Positions 16,357 to 26,177 of a stretch of 64,000 nt of DNA are shown piece after piece. The notes below the pieces were generated by a model. That model did not search any database. It had not been told where the DNA came from and saw only the letters and a program-made list of their open reading frames with translations. Source of the DNA: Bacteroidales bacterium H4 (GTDB lineage Bacteria > Bacteroidota > Bacteroidia > Bacteroidales > Muribaculaceae); assembly GCA_001701165.1 (NCBI GenBank), contig DAAP01000044.1:19626-83625 (forward strand), given 5' to 3'. Position numbers and translations under genes: made by a program. The stretch's first letter is position 1, and every line of letters begins with the position of its first letter.

Positions 16357-17453
16357 ATACGCCAACATCCCCGGCCGATATACAGCGTCACACCATAGAC
16401 GCTCAGGCATCAATACTTACGGCTTTGCAACGCCTCAATAGGCTCTCCGGCGAGGCTATGACCCTTTTTGTGGTCAGCGACAGCGGCGCCGTCATCGGAA
16501 CACTCACCGACGGCGACATCCGCCGCGCCCTGTGCGAAGGCATAGACACCGACGCCCCGGTCTCCGAAGCCGCGCACACCGGATTTGCATACATCGATGC
16601 CGAGGCACGCCCCGACGTGCGCCGCATAGCCGGGATGCGAAGTCACGGCATCACACTTGTGCCGGTGCTGGACCGCGACAAGCGCCTGCTACGTATTATA
16701 AACCTGCACCATACTTCCACTTGTCTGCCCGTCAGCGCCATACTTATGGCCGGAGGCAAAGGCGAGCGGCTGCGCCCCCTCACCAACGACACGCCCAAGC
16801 CGCTGCTGCACGTGGGCGACAGAGCCATCATCGACTACAACATTGACGCACTGGCCGCCGCCGGCATCACCGACATCACCATCACAACGGGATACTTGGC
16901 CGAAAAACTGGACGCCCATTTTGCCAACGGAGCCAATACGCCCGAAGGCGTCCGCGTACGATGCGTCCGCGAAACCTTCCCCATGGGTACAATAGGAGCT
17001 GCCGCACTTATGAACCATGCCCCCGGCGGAACGACATTGGTCATGAACAGCGACCTGCTCACCACCATATCCTTCGAGCAGATGTACCTGCGACACATAG
17101 ACACCGATGCCGACATCACCATCGCCGCAATATCCTACCAAGTGTCCGTGCCTTTCGCCATACTTGCCACCGACGATGCCGGCATGGTGCACGGTATCGA
17201 AGAAAAGCCCTCGTACACCCATTACGCCAACGCCGGAATATATCTCATCTCCAACGACATACTCGACACACTCGAAACCACGCATCGCACCGATGCCACC
17301 GACCTCGTGGCCAATGCCATAGCCGCAGGCCGCCGCGTCACCTACTATCCTGTGGACGGCATTTGGATGGATATAGGCACTCCCGCCGACTTTGCACAAG
17401 CCTGCCGCCTGATGGAAAACCACCAACGGCTCAACGACAGCCGTATGAGATGA
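16353..17453 (+). CDS. Sugar-1-phosphate nucleotidyltransferase with N-terminal CBS pair (PtmE-like)
   Basis: 366 residues from the ATG at 16353 that overlaps the neuA stop. Residues about 10-120 form a CBS-domain pair (TLFVVSDSGAVIGTLTDGDI, TLVPVLDRDKRLLRIIN). Residues about 128-355 form a nucleotidyltransferase: ILMAGGKGERLRPLTNDTPK, MNSDLLT, GIEEKPSYTHYANAGIY and WMDIGTPADF. This order is that of Campylobacter PtmE, the glucosamine-1-phosphate guanylyltransferase of the legionaminic acid pathway. Together with the 2-epimerase and the cytidylyltransferase it suggests a legionaminic-type pathway, though no synthase is present here. The substrate is inferred. Confidence 0.85.
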   Translation: MNTPTSPADIQRHTIDAQASILTALQRLNRLSGEAMTLFVVSDSGAVIGTLTDGDIRRALCEGIDTDAPVSEAAHTGFAYIDAEARPDVRRIAGMRSHGITLVPVLDRDKRLLRIINLHHTSTCLPVSAILMAGGKGERLRPLTNDTPKPLLHVGDRAIIDYNIDALAAAGITDITITTGYLAEKLDAHFANGANTPEGVRVRCVRETFPMGTIGAAALMNHAPGGTTLVMNSDLLTTISFEQMYLRHIDTDADITIAAISYQVSVPFAILATDDAGMVHGIEEKPSYTHYANAGIYLISNDILDTLETTHRTDATDLVANAIAAGRRVTYYPVDGIWMDIGTPADFAQACRLMENHQRLNDSRMR

Positions 17454-17499
17454 CACGCGCCTTCCAAAGACACGCACAACGACACAATCAAGACACGAT

Positions 17500-18735
17500 A
17501 TGCCCGAATCAAACTTCATAGACTACGTAAAAATACAATGCCGCTCCGGCAAAGGCGGAGCCGGCTCACTGCACTTCCACCGCGCCAAATACGTCCCCAA
17601 GGGCGGTCCCGACGGCGGCGACGGCGGACGCGGCGGACACATCATACTGCGCGGAGACAGACACATGTGGACACTGCTGCCGCTCAAATTCAAACGTCAC
17701 ATATTTGCCGGCGACGGCCAACGCGGTTCCGAAAATCGTAGTAGCGGTTGCGACGGCGAAGACATAGTAATCAACGTCCCCTGCGGCACCGTTGTCTACG
17801 ACGCCGACACCGGCCAATACCTGGCCGAAGTGCGCGACGACGGTCAACAAGTCAAACTGCTACGCGGCGGCCGAGGCGGTCTGGGAAACTGGCACTTCAA
17901 GAGTGCCACCAACCGCACACCGCGATATGCCCAACCCGGCGAACCGGGCATCGAAAAAAACATCGTGCTCGAACTCAAATTGTTGGCCGATGTGGGCCTC
18001 GTAGGCTTCCCGAATGCCGGCAAATCGACACTACTCAGTTCGGTCAGCGCCGCTCGTCCCAAGATTGCCGACTATCCGTTTACCACAATGGAGCCCCAGT
18101 TGGGAATCGTCGAATACCGCGACGGACGCTCCTTTGTCATGGCCGACATTCCCGGCATCATCGAAGGTGCCAGCGAAGGCCGCGGTCTGGGGCTGCGCTT
18201 CCTGCGGCACATCGAGCGCAATGCCGTATTACTATTTATGATTCCGGCGGACGCCGATGACATCACCGAGCAATACAACATCCTATTACGCGAGTTACAG
18301 CATTTCAATCCCCAATTGATAGACAAGCACCGCGTACTGGCCATCAGCAAAAGCGACATGCTGGACGACGAATTGATGCAAGCTTTGTCCGAGACACTGC
18401 CCGCGGACGTGCCGCACGTATTTATCAGCGCCGTCACCGGCCAAGGCCTCACCGAACTCAAAGATATGCTGTGGCGTGCCGTCACCGATGATGCCAACCG
18501 CCTGGCCACGCCCGACATCGCCACTCGCGACCTCGACGAGAGCCATCGCGACCCGCAGGAAGACGCATTCATATTCGCCAACAACGCCGACTACGTAGAT
18601 CCGGAATACCGCTACTACTTTGCCGACGAATACGAAGACGAGGGCGAAGACCTGCGCACCATCAGTCCCGAAGCGTGGAACGAAGCTGCCGCCATGGACG
18701 ACAATTTCGTGCCCGACACCGACGACAAGGACTGA
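17500..18735 (+). CDS. obgE: Obg family GTPase
   Basis: 411 residues. Residues 1-160 form the glycine-rich Obg fold (GKGGAGSLHFHRAKYVPKGG, GGDGGRGGH). The G domain follows: G1 GFPNAGKST, G2 region YPFTTMEPQLG, G3 DIPGIIEGA, G4 SKSD in place of the usual NKxD, and G5 ISAVTG. The last 60 residues are strongly acidic (EDAFIFANNADY ... DEYEDEGED), common in Bacteroidetes Obg. It is a ribosome-assembly and stress GTPase. It starts 46 bases after the nucleotidyltransferase gene and may share its transcript. Confidence 0.95.
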   Translation: MPESNFIDYVKIQCRSGKGGAGSLHFHRAKYVPKGGPDGGDGGRGGHIILRGDRHMWTLLPLKFKRHIFAGDGQRGSENRSSGCDGEDIVINVPCGTVVYDADTGQYLAEVRDDGQQVKLLRGGRGGLGNWHFKSATNRTPRYAQPGEPGIEKNIVLELKLLADVGLVGFPNAGKSTLLSSVSAARPKIADYPFTTMEPQLGIVEYRDGRSFVMADIPGIIEGASEGRGLGLRFLRHIERNAVLLFMIPADADDITEQYNILLRELQHFNPQLIDKHRVLAISKSDMLDDELMQALSETLPADVPHVFISAVTGQGLTELKDMLWRAVTDDANRLATPDIATRDLDESHRDPQEDAFIFANNADYVDPEYRYYFADEYEDEGEDLRTISPEAWNEAAAMDDNFVPDTDDKD

Positions 18736-18759
18736 TTACACATCGTTCTCCGCATTCGC

Positions 18760-18774
18760 CCTCGGCATCCGAGG
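18760..18774. other. Small hairpin between obgE and menA
   Basis: CCTCGG/CCGAGG with a three-base loop, no T-run. It may be an mRNA processing or stability element, or chance. Confidence 0.25.
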
Positions 18775-18831
18775 CGAGAGACAGCCCGCCGTCACATCCA
18801 CCCGAAATGTTCGCGGCGCACAAATACATAT

Positions 18832-19782
18832 ATGACTACCGATACAAAAGAAACCAATACCACGACTGAGGCCGCCAAAGGCTATGTCGGCACACAACGT
18901 CGCCCGGCCATAGCGTGCTGGGTGGAAGCCATGCGCCTGCGCACACTGCCGGTATCCGTGGCCGGAGTATGTGCGGCCTGTGCACACGCGATACTTCGCG
19001 GCACCTTCGGCACGGCACAAGCGCTACTATGTCTGGCCTTTGCTGTATTGGCGCAAGTGGCATCCAATTTTGCCAACGAGTATTACGATTTTCGTGCGGG
19101 TCTTGACCGCCGCGGACGCCAAGGCCCGCGCCGCGGAGTCACAGAAGGCGACATTTCGCCCAAAGCCATGGCCGTGGCCACGTATGCCGTACTGGCTTGC
19201 GCCTGTGCCGTCGGTCTATGTCTGGTCCATTGGGGCGGATGGTGGCTTGTGCCGGCCGGAATAGGCATAGCCGTAGCAGCCTTGGCTTACAGCGCCGGAC
19301 CTTGGCCGTTGTCCCGACATTGTCTGGGCGAAGCGGCCGTCATTGCGTTTTTCGGCATCATTCCCGTCAACCTGACATACTACGTCCAAGCCGGAACTTT
19401 TGACGCGGAGGTCTTCCGCAGTTCGATTGCTCTCGGACTTATGGGCGCCAACGTTCTTATCGTCAACAACTACCGCGATCGTGACGATGACAGCGCCGTA
19501 GGCAAACGCACCCTGGCCGTAGTCTTGGGACGCCGGGTAACATCAAGATTATATCTTCTGTGCGGATGGGTGGCAGTACTGCTTATGTCGCCACTATGGG
19601 CCGCCATAGGCGAAGCCGCGTGGGTCGTCCCGGTGGCCTACGCCGCCCTGCACACTCTGCTCTGGGCTCTTCTGAGCGTACGCCGTGGCGCACGGCTCAA
19701 CCCCCTGCTGGGTGCCACGGCAGCGCTGATGCTGGCCTACGCCTTGGGATTTGTGGTCGTGGCTGTTGCCGTCAGCTGTTAG
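18832..19782 (+). CDS. menA: 1,4-dihydroxy-2-naphthoate polyprenyltransferase
   Basis: 316 residues, about eight hydrophobic segments. Prenyltransferase aspartate motifs are NEYYDFRAGLD (near residue 82) and NNYRDRDDDSAVGKRTL (near 212); EAMRLRTLPVS at the start is typical of MenA. It attaches the polyprenyl chain to make demethylmenaquinone in the inner membrane. No other men gene is in the window. Its stop lies inside the 3' end of the convergent HAD gene (overlap 19772-19782), so the two transcripts are antisense there. Confidence 0.92.
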   Translation: MTTDTKETNTTTEAAKGYVGTQRRPAIACWVEAMRLRTLPVSVAGVCAACAHAILRGTFGTAQALLCLAFAVLAQVASNFANEYYDFRAGLDRRGRQGPRRGVTEGDISPKAMAVATYAVLACACAVGLCLVHWGGWWLVPAGIGIAVAALAYSAGPWPLSRHCLGEAAVIAFFGIIPVNLTYYVQAGTFDAEVFRSSIALGLMGANVLIVNNYRDRDDDSAVGKRTLAVVLGRRVTSRLYLLCGWVAVLLMSPLWAAIGEAAWVVPVAYAALHTLLWALLSVRRGARLNPLLGATAALMLAYALGFVVVAVAVSC

Positions 19783-20368
19783 GCAATACTATGCAGTGTA
19801 CCGAATTAGGGAAAGCGGCCATCATCGGGCCGTCATCCTTGCCGTCAGTGTAAATAATGCAGACCCCGGCATCGCGTTCGGCGACATACTTGCGCACACG
19901 ACGAGTCTTTTCGTCTCCGCGACATTCCACGTAATCCCCGTATTTGGCCACTGCAGCCGTCTCGGTAGCCACCGCGCCGTCTATAAGGTCTCGCAGCGGC
20001 TCAAGCACCTCGGCATACGCCGCCGTGGCGACCAAGACATGATGCCCGTCACGGTGCGACCGTTCCAAGGCCTTCAGCATCGACGGACGCAGCATCTCCA
20101 TGAAGCGGCGTGCATACTCATCACGGAATTCGGCGGCGACAGCCGGCGACAGCCCGGTGGCGGCATGCCACAACAGCCACTTGTAACGCCTATGGCTTAC
20201 GATACGCAAGAGGCGCAGCCCGGCAGCCGTGGCCGTGCGCAACCACGCGATCGCCTGCCAACGTCGGCGTGCCACGCAAAGCAGCGTATCAAGGTACAGA
20301 CGAGTGCTATTGCCGCGCAACAGCGTCTCGTCCAGGTCGTAAATGTCTATTTCTTCTTTTTTTGCCAT
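19772..20368 (-). CDS. HAD-family hydrolase (SerB-like phosphatase)
   Basis: 198 residues from the ATG at 20368, which lies inside the end of the upstream phosphoribosyltransferase gene (22-base overlap). HAD motif I is DIYDLDETLLRGN (residues 8-20, nucleophile D11). Motif II lies in VLVATAAY, and motif IV in the acidic IYTDGKDDGPMM. A helical cap lies between (residues 20-90). Domain order fits the SerB/PSP-like HAD-IB group, which acts on small phosphate esters; the substrate is unknown. Coupling with a phosphoribosyltransferase suggests nucleotide-related work (inference). Confidence 0.8.
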   Translation of the reverse strand: MAKKEEIDIYDLDETLLRGNSTRLYLDTLLCVARRRWQAIAWLRTATAAGLRLLRIVSHRRYKWLLWHAATGLSPAVAAEFRDEYARRFMEMLRPSMLKALERSHRDGHHVLVATAAYAEVLEPLRDLIDGAVATETAAVAKYGDYVECRGDEKTRRVRKYVAERDAGVCIIYTDGKDDGPMMAAFPNSVHCIVLPNS

Positions 20369-20964
20369 TGCATGTATCGTGGCGTGAGCTGGCGACGACG
20401 TGCATCCGAAGACCACGGAAAGCGCACCAATGTTCCCGGCTGGAAGATATGGTAATACGGGAACGCCACCGGATCGGGCCGCGTCAACGCTATGGATGCG
20501 CCGCGCACCTCAGCCCCGCAATCCTTCAGAGCATCGAAAACGGCACGAAGCGTAGCCCCGGAGTCAACAGCATCGTCCACCACCAGAATACGCGTGGCAT
20601 ACTCCGCAGCATCAAGCATTTCCTTCACCGCCTCCGGTGTCGCTACTATGGCTCGCGGCTTGTGCTTGGCCAGTCGCTTGGCCTCGGATATGCGCAACTC
20701 ATCGCCTATCCATCGAGGCAGAAAACGCGTCAAACGCATTATCGAACGCATCTTGCGCTTCCAGCCCGTCGACGGACGATGTATGTCTACGTCTAAGTGA
20801 GGGACGTCCTCAAACATGTACTTGGCCAGCGTGACGCCGCCGCGTGCTATGGCTACAACCAGCTCCGGGTCAAACTCCCGGGCCTTCATTTCAAGCTCGC
20901 GGCCACACCATTCCACTACACCCATGTCGAGGGTCAAAACCCGCATTTCCAATTCGAAATCCAT
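20347..20964 (-). CDS. Phosphoribosyltransferase family protein
   Basis: 205 residues. The PRPP-binding signature is ILVVDDAVDSGAT (126-138), with PELVVAIARGGVTLA (33-47) as the N-terminal PRTase strand-loop. A central insertion (RKMRSIMRLTRFLPRWIGDE) is basic. It ends in four lysines that overlap the start of the HAD gene, so translation is probably coupled. Family members salvage purines or regulate transcription; which applies here cannot be told. Confidence 0.85.
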   Translation of the reverse strand: MDFELEMRVLTLDMGVVEWCGRELEMKAREFDPELVVAIARGGVTLAKYMFEDVPHLDVDIHRPSTGWKRKMRSIMRLTRFLPRWIGDELRISEAKRLAKHKPRAIVATPEAVKEMLDAAEYATRILVVDDAVDSGATLRAVFDALKDCGAEVRGASIALTRPDPVAFPYYHIFQPGTLVRFPWSSDARRRQLTPRYMQWQKKKK

Positions 20965-21386
20965 TTTGCCTTATTATATTTGTGCAAAGTAACATATTTT
21001 TTTGCGAAAATCACAGCCAACTACACAAAAAAATGCGTAACTTTGTACCGTATGCGGCCCACTGTCTTCGATGACAGTCGACTTATGGTGCAGTCCCGAG
21101 CGCAATACATTGTGCATCAAGCGTCTGTGCCAAGCATTCTATGTCATTCACAATTTATTGTTGTGACGAACCTCCTGTTACTTCCGGCAGTTGTTATTGC
21201 CCGCACCGCCATGAAACGACCGTGAAGCCACAGCCTCTTCCGTCGGCAACTTTGCCGAACAAAAGGACTATATAACCATCCTAAGGACCATAGCCTTATG
21301 GCGTCCGGAGAACGCCAATTCCCGAACGCCCGTAAATATAAAACACATTAACCAAATATACAACCAATCCTAACAACCAGCATCAT
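20965..21386. other. Divergent intergenic region with one + strand promoter
   Basis: 422 bases without a convincing gene. A -7 element TAACTTTG at 21038-21045 (+ strand) could drive the 21387 gene with a leader of about 335 bases. The leader holds a GGCGT/ACGCC hairpin (21300-21316). No terminator or conserved riboswitch was recognised. Open frames here are short and lack start signals. Confidence 0.4.
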
Positions 21387-24300
21387 ATGGATCTGAAAAC
21401 TACCTTCAGCCTCCGTGTACTCGGCTTGGCCGCAATTCTGGCAGCAACTGTCAGTGCCGGCGCTACTGTCACCGAGACACAAAAAGGCATTTCATTCTAC
21501 GATGCCGCTTCGCACGGTTACGTCAGCACCATGCTGAACACTCGCGCAGGCATCGTGGTCGCCACCGAGCGTGGCAAGGACATCTCCGTGATACGTAACG
21601 GCAAGATGGTTCCCATGGTATCCGGTCCGGGCGTCGGCATGTACATACATGCAAGCAAGGACGGCCAATATATCGGATACAAGAGCATCAACAACAACAC
21701 CGACCAGGCCCCCATGGTACTCGACGTCACCACCGGCCGAAGCATCATCCTCGAGAGCTACACCAACCAGTGCGGCCAACCCTCCTTCGCCGATGACAAC
21801 ACCGTGTGCTACACCGTCGGCAATAAACTCGTAGTGCGCAAAATCGATGGCAGCCAACGCCGCGAGTACAACATGCCATTCTACGTAAACATCGTCAATA
21901 TCAGCCCTGACGGCACCCGTGCCGCCTTCGGCAGCATCGATGGCGACTTCTACATGATGAACCTCGCCGACGGCGACATCGTCACCGTCCCCGGAGGCGA
22001 AGGCGCATACAACCCCGTATGGAGCCCCGACGGAACTCGCCTGGCTGTACAACGTGTCAACGGCAACCTCTTCACCATAGACGCCGCCACCAAAGTACGC
22101 CACAACATTGGCGAAGTTTCGTCCTTCAACTGGACAGAAGACTCAAAGAGCATCGTCTACACACAAGTTAACCGCATCAACGACATGCTCTCCAGCGGCG
22201 CATCGGTATGCCGCGTCGCTTGGGACGGTTCGTCCAACACCAAAATCATCGACAATGACGCATCATGTCCCGTGGCCGTACTCGCCGATGGCAACGCTCT
22301 GATTGTGTCTTACGCCGTAGGCACACAACGCGGCCTGAGCAAGCGAGTATACCGCACCGTCTCCGACTTTGTCGGAGCACCGGCACGCACAGTGTCCCTG
22401 GTATCCTTCGGCAAAGACGAGCAAGTGGGCAACTCCCGAATCACCAACTTCAAGGGCTTCTCGCGTACAGACGCCCCCATGGCCTCCTTCGAGGACATTA
22501 TGGCCGACAACGCCAAGGCACGGAAGCTTTCTCCCGAGCAACGCGCACAATACAGCAGCGGAACACGCAAAGGCAACGACATAGGTCTGACCGCCATCCC
22601 TTACATCAATCAGGTATGGGATACCCCCGGATCGTATAGCGGCAACTACAGCGTCGGCTACGTATGCTGCGCACCCTCATCCTGCTGTATGAACCTCGGC
22701 TGGCGCGGCAAACTGAGCAAAGTAGCCGTAACATCGCGCGCCTCCGGCGTTGGCACAGTATACTACTCCTGGCAAGTACTGCGCGACTACACATCCTCCA
22801 CCGGATATGCCTTCACCCAGCGCGCAAGCTACTACGGCTCGGTAGGCGGCGGCTACGGATATATGTGGGGCTTAGGTTCGCCCGCCACAATGATGGCCAG
22901 CTTCTACCAAAAAAACGGCCTTAACTCCTCTTTCGCCTCATCGTGGAGCACTTTCTGCACCCAGACCAACAATAACGACCCGTACACCATCTGTCTGGCC
23001 AACGGCACAGGCGGACACGTCGTCCTCGGCTTCCGCACCAATCAGGCAGCTGCCTCCAACGGCTCCAGCACCTGGGCAAAGAACGGCTCGTTCATCTGCC
23101 ACGACCCCTATGGCGACTACAACGGTGCCAGCTACCCTAACTGGGACGGCCGCTATTCGACATACGACTGGCCCGGATACAGCAACGGATACAAAAACAT
23201 CGGAACGTTCCACTGGGGATGCATTGCCACCGGCTCCAAGCCCACACCCAGCAACCCCACGCTCACCGTCAGCCCCGCGTCCGTAAACTTCACCTGCGAA
23301 CTCAACCAGCATCCCTCCGCGACTATTAAAGTCACCGGCAAAGACCTTAGCAGCGATATCACCATTGCTTCCTACACCCCGGGACGTTTCACCCCAAGCG
23401 TTACATCACTTCCCAAAACCGGCGGCACTTTCAAAATCACCTTCAATATCTCCGACAAAATCGGCACATACGGCGAAGGTGGTTCGGCCGTTAACTCCAA
23501 ATTTTATGTCAAAGTCAAGAGCGGAAGCCTTGAAAAAATCATCAACATCACTGCTACCGTAACCGCTCCGCCGCTGGGCAAACTCTCCGAAAAATGGAAC
23601 CTCTCCGAAAAGAAAGGCAACAAGGACTCCAAGGGCTATGACGCCTCCAATATCCGCAACTTTGTATACAACGACGGTAAACTCTATTGTGTATACAACC
23701 ACAGCGACATACTGGTACTAAACGCCCAAACCGGCGCCAAACTCGGCTTCCTGCCCAAGAACGACATCGTCAAGGGCGGCACTCTGACACTCTGCGATGT
23801 CAAATGTATCAACGGCAAGATTCTCGCCTGCAACATCGCAAAACAAGGCGAAGAATTCCGTGTATACGCATGGGACAACGACAACAGCTACCCCACACTG
23901 GCACTATCTACCACAGACATCCAAGGCGCCGCTCGTGTGGGTGACTGTATGGAGCTTACCGGTACATATCCCTCGGATTACTGGTTAGCATTCTGCAACG
24001 ACAACGGCACCGACACCCGCATCGTCGAATACCATATGAACGGCACCAAAATTGCTCAGGCCAAGAACACTAAAGTTCTGAAAGACGGCAAACAATGGAA
24101 GACGGGAGCCACCTCGCGCGCATATCCCAAAGGCAGCGGATGGTGGGTAGACGGTTCTCAGAGTATGCCCGCATGGACCAATAACCCCAACAACGGCACT
24201 TGCACCGTACAATGCATCAACACCTGCGCCGACGGCAAAAAACCTTGGGGCGCCAGCCATCACGAATTCAATTGGAAGGGCGGCAAATATGCCATCAACC

Positions 24301-26045
24301 TCATCTTCGAAGGCACGACGAACTACACCGGAGCCAAGATGCGCATCGTCAAGGACAACGCAGGCGACTACTCCAACACCACCGAAAACGGCAAGTACCC
24401 CGCCGATGGACTTGGAGACGCCACCAAGAACTCCAACAGCACCGGCGATTGCATGATCAATACAGACGGCGACTCATACTTGGAAGCCTGGGTACTCTCC
24501 ACCAAGCACGGCATGGCATACTACGCCTACGGCAACCCGCCGGCCAAGAATCCCTCGGCCATCGTCGGCCCGAGCGAACCTAACCCGACAATAAGCGCCA
24601 ATCCCACCTCTTTATCCTTCTCCTCCAAGAAGAATGCGGCAGTGGACAAAGATCTCAAGATTGAAGGCGCCAACCTCAAAGGCAACATCACCGCCACTCT
24701 CAGCGGCACAAATGCCAACATGTTCAAGCTTTCCAATACAAGTCTCAGCAACTCCGGCACAATCAAGGTGACATACACCCCCACCGCCGAAGGCACTCAC
24801 AAGGCCACCATCACGCTGTCAAGCCAGGGCACGACCAACGTCACCGTAGCCCTCAACGGCACATGCGAAGCCACCATAACCCTGCTCGAAGACATTGCAG
24901 CCCATCAGGACAAACTCTCCGAGGAATGGATATACTCCACCAACAAGAACAACACCCCGAGCTGGACAACGTTTGACGCCAAACAGTCGGCCAACCGTGA
25001 CATCGCTCTGATTGGTGACAAGCTTTATGTACTCAACGGCAAAAACTGGGGTGATGTCGCAGTGAACATCATCAACGCCAAGGACGGCAAGCACAAAGGC
25101 TCGCTCTCCGTGGCCGACCTCGGAAGTGCTCTCGGCAAACTCGGCGGTCTCGCCGTAGCCGACGGCAAACTCATCGCCTCCAACATCGTAACAGCCGCCC
25201 AAAACCTCCGCGTATACATTTGGGACAACGATGCAGCCGCACCGCGCGTACTCGTCCAGAAAGACGGCGCAGGCATCATCACCGGTGCTTCCGTAGCTTT
25301 CAGCGGAACGCTCAACAACGGCCGTGTATGGCTCACCAAAGACGGCTCCAACGAAGTCGTATACTTCGAAATCAAAAACGGCAGCTGCGACAACAATATG
25401 CACACCATAGCGTTGAAAAACGCTAAAGGCGAAGCATATGCATACGGCAGCGACGGCCGTGGTGCTTCCAAGATCTATCCCAACACCGACGGCAGCTTCT
25501 GGATGGCCCAGAAAGACAACCAGATAGCCAAGTTCGACGCTTCCGGCAAGATTACAGACGAAATCCTGCCCAAAGAAGCGCTCGGCGGATCCTCCTACGG
25601 CACAGCTTTCGCCCAATTCTCCATAGGCAACAAGCGATACATCGCCGCTATCACCTACAAGACCGGCAACCTGCAAGACGGACAAGTAGCTATCATTGAT
25701 GTAACCAGCGGCGTGGCCAAAGCCACGGCTCCCATCAAACGCCTGCCCGAAAACGGCTTCGGATCAAACGTGAACAGCCAATACATGTCCACAGTTGTCG
25801 TAAGCGCCGAAGGATCGCGCAAGGGCATCGTCAACATCTACGCCAACGTCTTCGGACAAGGTCTGGGATACTTCAAGTACGCCGGCGAAATGGCTGACGC
25901 CATCTCCGACATCACCGTCGATGGCGACAACGCCGACGTCGAGTACTTCAACCTCCAAGGCATACGCGTAGACGCCGACAACCTCACCCCCGGCATCTAT
26001 GTACGCCGTCAAGGCAATAAAGCCACCAAAGTCGTCATCAAATAA
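21387..26045 (+). CDS. Large secreted protein: propeller, C39-like cysteine peptidase, two further propellers, sorting tail
   Basis: 1552 residues. Signal peptide 1-25. Residues about 40-330 form a TolB-like propeller (SPDGTRAAFGS, WSPDGTRLAV). Residues about 398-615 resemble a C39-type papain-like peptidase: IPYINQVWDTPGS, candidate nucleophile C428 in VCCAPSSCCMNL, H544 in GTGGHVVLGF, D573 in CHDPYGDYNG. Next come Ig-like domains (about 620-715 and 1065-1160), each followed by a propeller (about 730-1055, 1170-1500). The C-terminal 45 residues are the sorting tail (EYFNLQGIRV...LTPGIYVRR). It is probably a surface or secreted protease. The upstream leader is long; the terminator at 26070 ends the transcript. 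Confidence 0.75.
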   Translation: MDLKTTFSLRVLGLAAILAATVSAGATVTETQKGISFYDAASHGYVSTMLNTRAGIVVATERGKDISVIRNGKMVPMVSGPGVGMYIHASKDGQYIGYKSINNNTDQAPMVLDVTTGRSIILESYTNQCGQPSFADDNTVCYTVGNKLVVRKIDGSQRREYNMPFYVNIVNISPDGTRAAFGSIDGDFYMMNLADGDIVTVPGGEGAYNPVWSPDGTRLAVQRVNGNLFTIDAATKVRHNIGEVSSFNWTEDSKSIVYTQVNRINDMLSSGASVCRVAWDGSSNTKIIDNDASCPVAVLADGNALIVSYAVGTQRGLSKRVYRTVSDFVGAPARTVSLVSFGKDEQVGNSRITNFKGFSRTDAPMASFEDIMADNAKARKLSPEQRAQYSSGTRKGNDIGLTAIPYINQVWDTPGSYSGNYSVGYVCCAPSSCCMNLGWRGKLSKVAVTSRASGVGTVYYSWQVLRDYTSSTGYAFTQRASYYGSVGGGYGYMWGLGSPATMMASFYQKNGLNSSFASSWSTFCTQTNNNDPYTICLANGTGGHVVLGFRTNQAAASNGSSTWAKNGSFICHDPYGDYNGASYPNWDGRYSTYDWPGYSNGYKNIGTFHWGCIATGSKPTPSNPTLTVSPASVNFTCELNQHPSATIKVTGKDLSSDITIASYTPGRFTPSVTSLPKTGGTFKITFNISDKIGTYGEGGSAVNSKFYVKVKSGSLEKIINITATVTAPPLGKLSEKWNLSEKKGNKDSKGYDASNIRNFVYNDGKLYCVYNHSDILVLNAQTGAKLGFLPKNDIVKGGTLTLCDVKCINGKILACNIAKQGEEFRVYAWDNDNSYPTLALSTTDIQGAARVGDCMELTGTYPSDYWLAFCNDNGTDTRIVEYHMNGTKIAQAKNTKVLKDGKQWKTGATSRAYPKGSGWWVDGSQSMPAWTNNPNNGTCTVQCINTCADGKKPWGASHHEFNWKGGKYAINLIFEGTTNYTGAKMRIVKDNAGDYSNTTENGKYPADGLGDATKNSNSTGDCMINTDGDSYLEAWVLSTKHGMAYYAYGNPPAKNPSAIVGPSEPNPTISANPTSLSFSSKKNAAVDKDLKIEGANLKGNITATLSGTNANMFKLSNTSLSNSGTIKVTYTPTAEGTHKATITLSSQGTTNVTVALNGTCEATITLLEDIAAHQDKLSEEWIYSTNKNNTPSWTTFDAKQSANRDIALIGDKLYVLNGKNWGDVAVNIINAKDGKHKGSLSVADLGSALGKLGGLAVADGKLIASNIVTAAQNLRVYIWDNDAAAPRVLVQKDGAGIITGASVAFSGTLNNGRVWLTKDGSNEVVYFEIKNGSCDNNMHTIALKNAKGEAYAYGSDGRGASKIYPNTDGSFWMAQKDNQIAKFDASGKITDEILPKEALGGSSYGTAFAQFSIGNKRYIAAITYKTGNLQDGQVAIIDVTSGVAKATAPIKRLPENGFGSNVNSQYMSTVVVSAEGSRKGIVNIYANVFGQGLGYFKYAGEMADAISDITVDGDNADVEYFNLQGIRVDADNLTPGIYVRRQGNKATKVVIK

Positions 26046-26069
26046 CCACTGACCAACATCATCCTCAAT

Positions 26070-26112
26070 AAAGGGAGGCGGGCCGCGCGGCTCGCCTCCC
26101 TTTCTATTTTTC
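26070..26112 (+). terminator. Rho-independent terminator
   Basis: AAAGGGAGGCG (26070-26080) pairs with CGCCTCCCTTT (26093-26103), followed by CTATTTTT. It lies 25 bases after the C39-like gene. Confidence 0.9.
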
Positions 26113-26142
26113 AAACATCATCCACCGCCGCGTTTGACAATC

Positions 26143-26173
26143 TTGCCAAAACAAATAGTTATGCCTAACTTTG
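26143..26173 (+). promoter_or_regulatory. -33/-7 promoter placed for a leaderless acetyltransferase mRNA
   Basis: TTG at 26143-26145, 20 bases, then TAACTTTG at 26166-26173. The ATG at 26178 follows after only four bases, so the mRNA should start at or beside its start codon. Confidence 0.55.
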
Positions 26174-26177
26174 GGGT

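Noticed and set aside
20797..21225. 142-codon + strand frame upstream of the C39-like gene
   Set aside because: It overlaps the phosphoribosyltransferase gene and crosses two promoter regions; no family and no signal.
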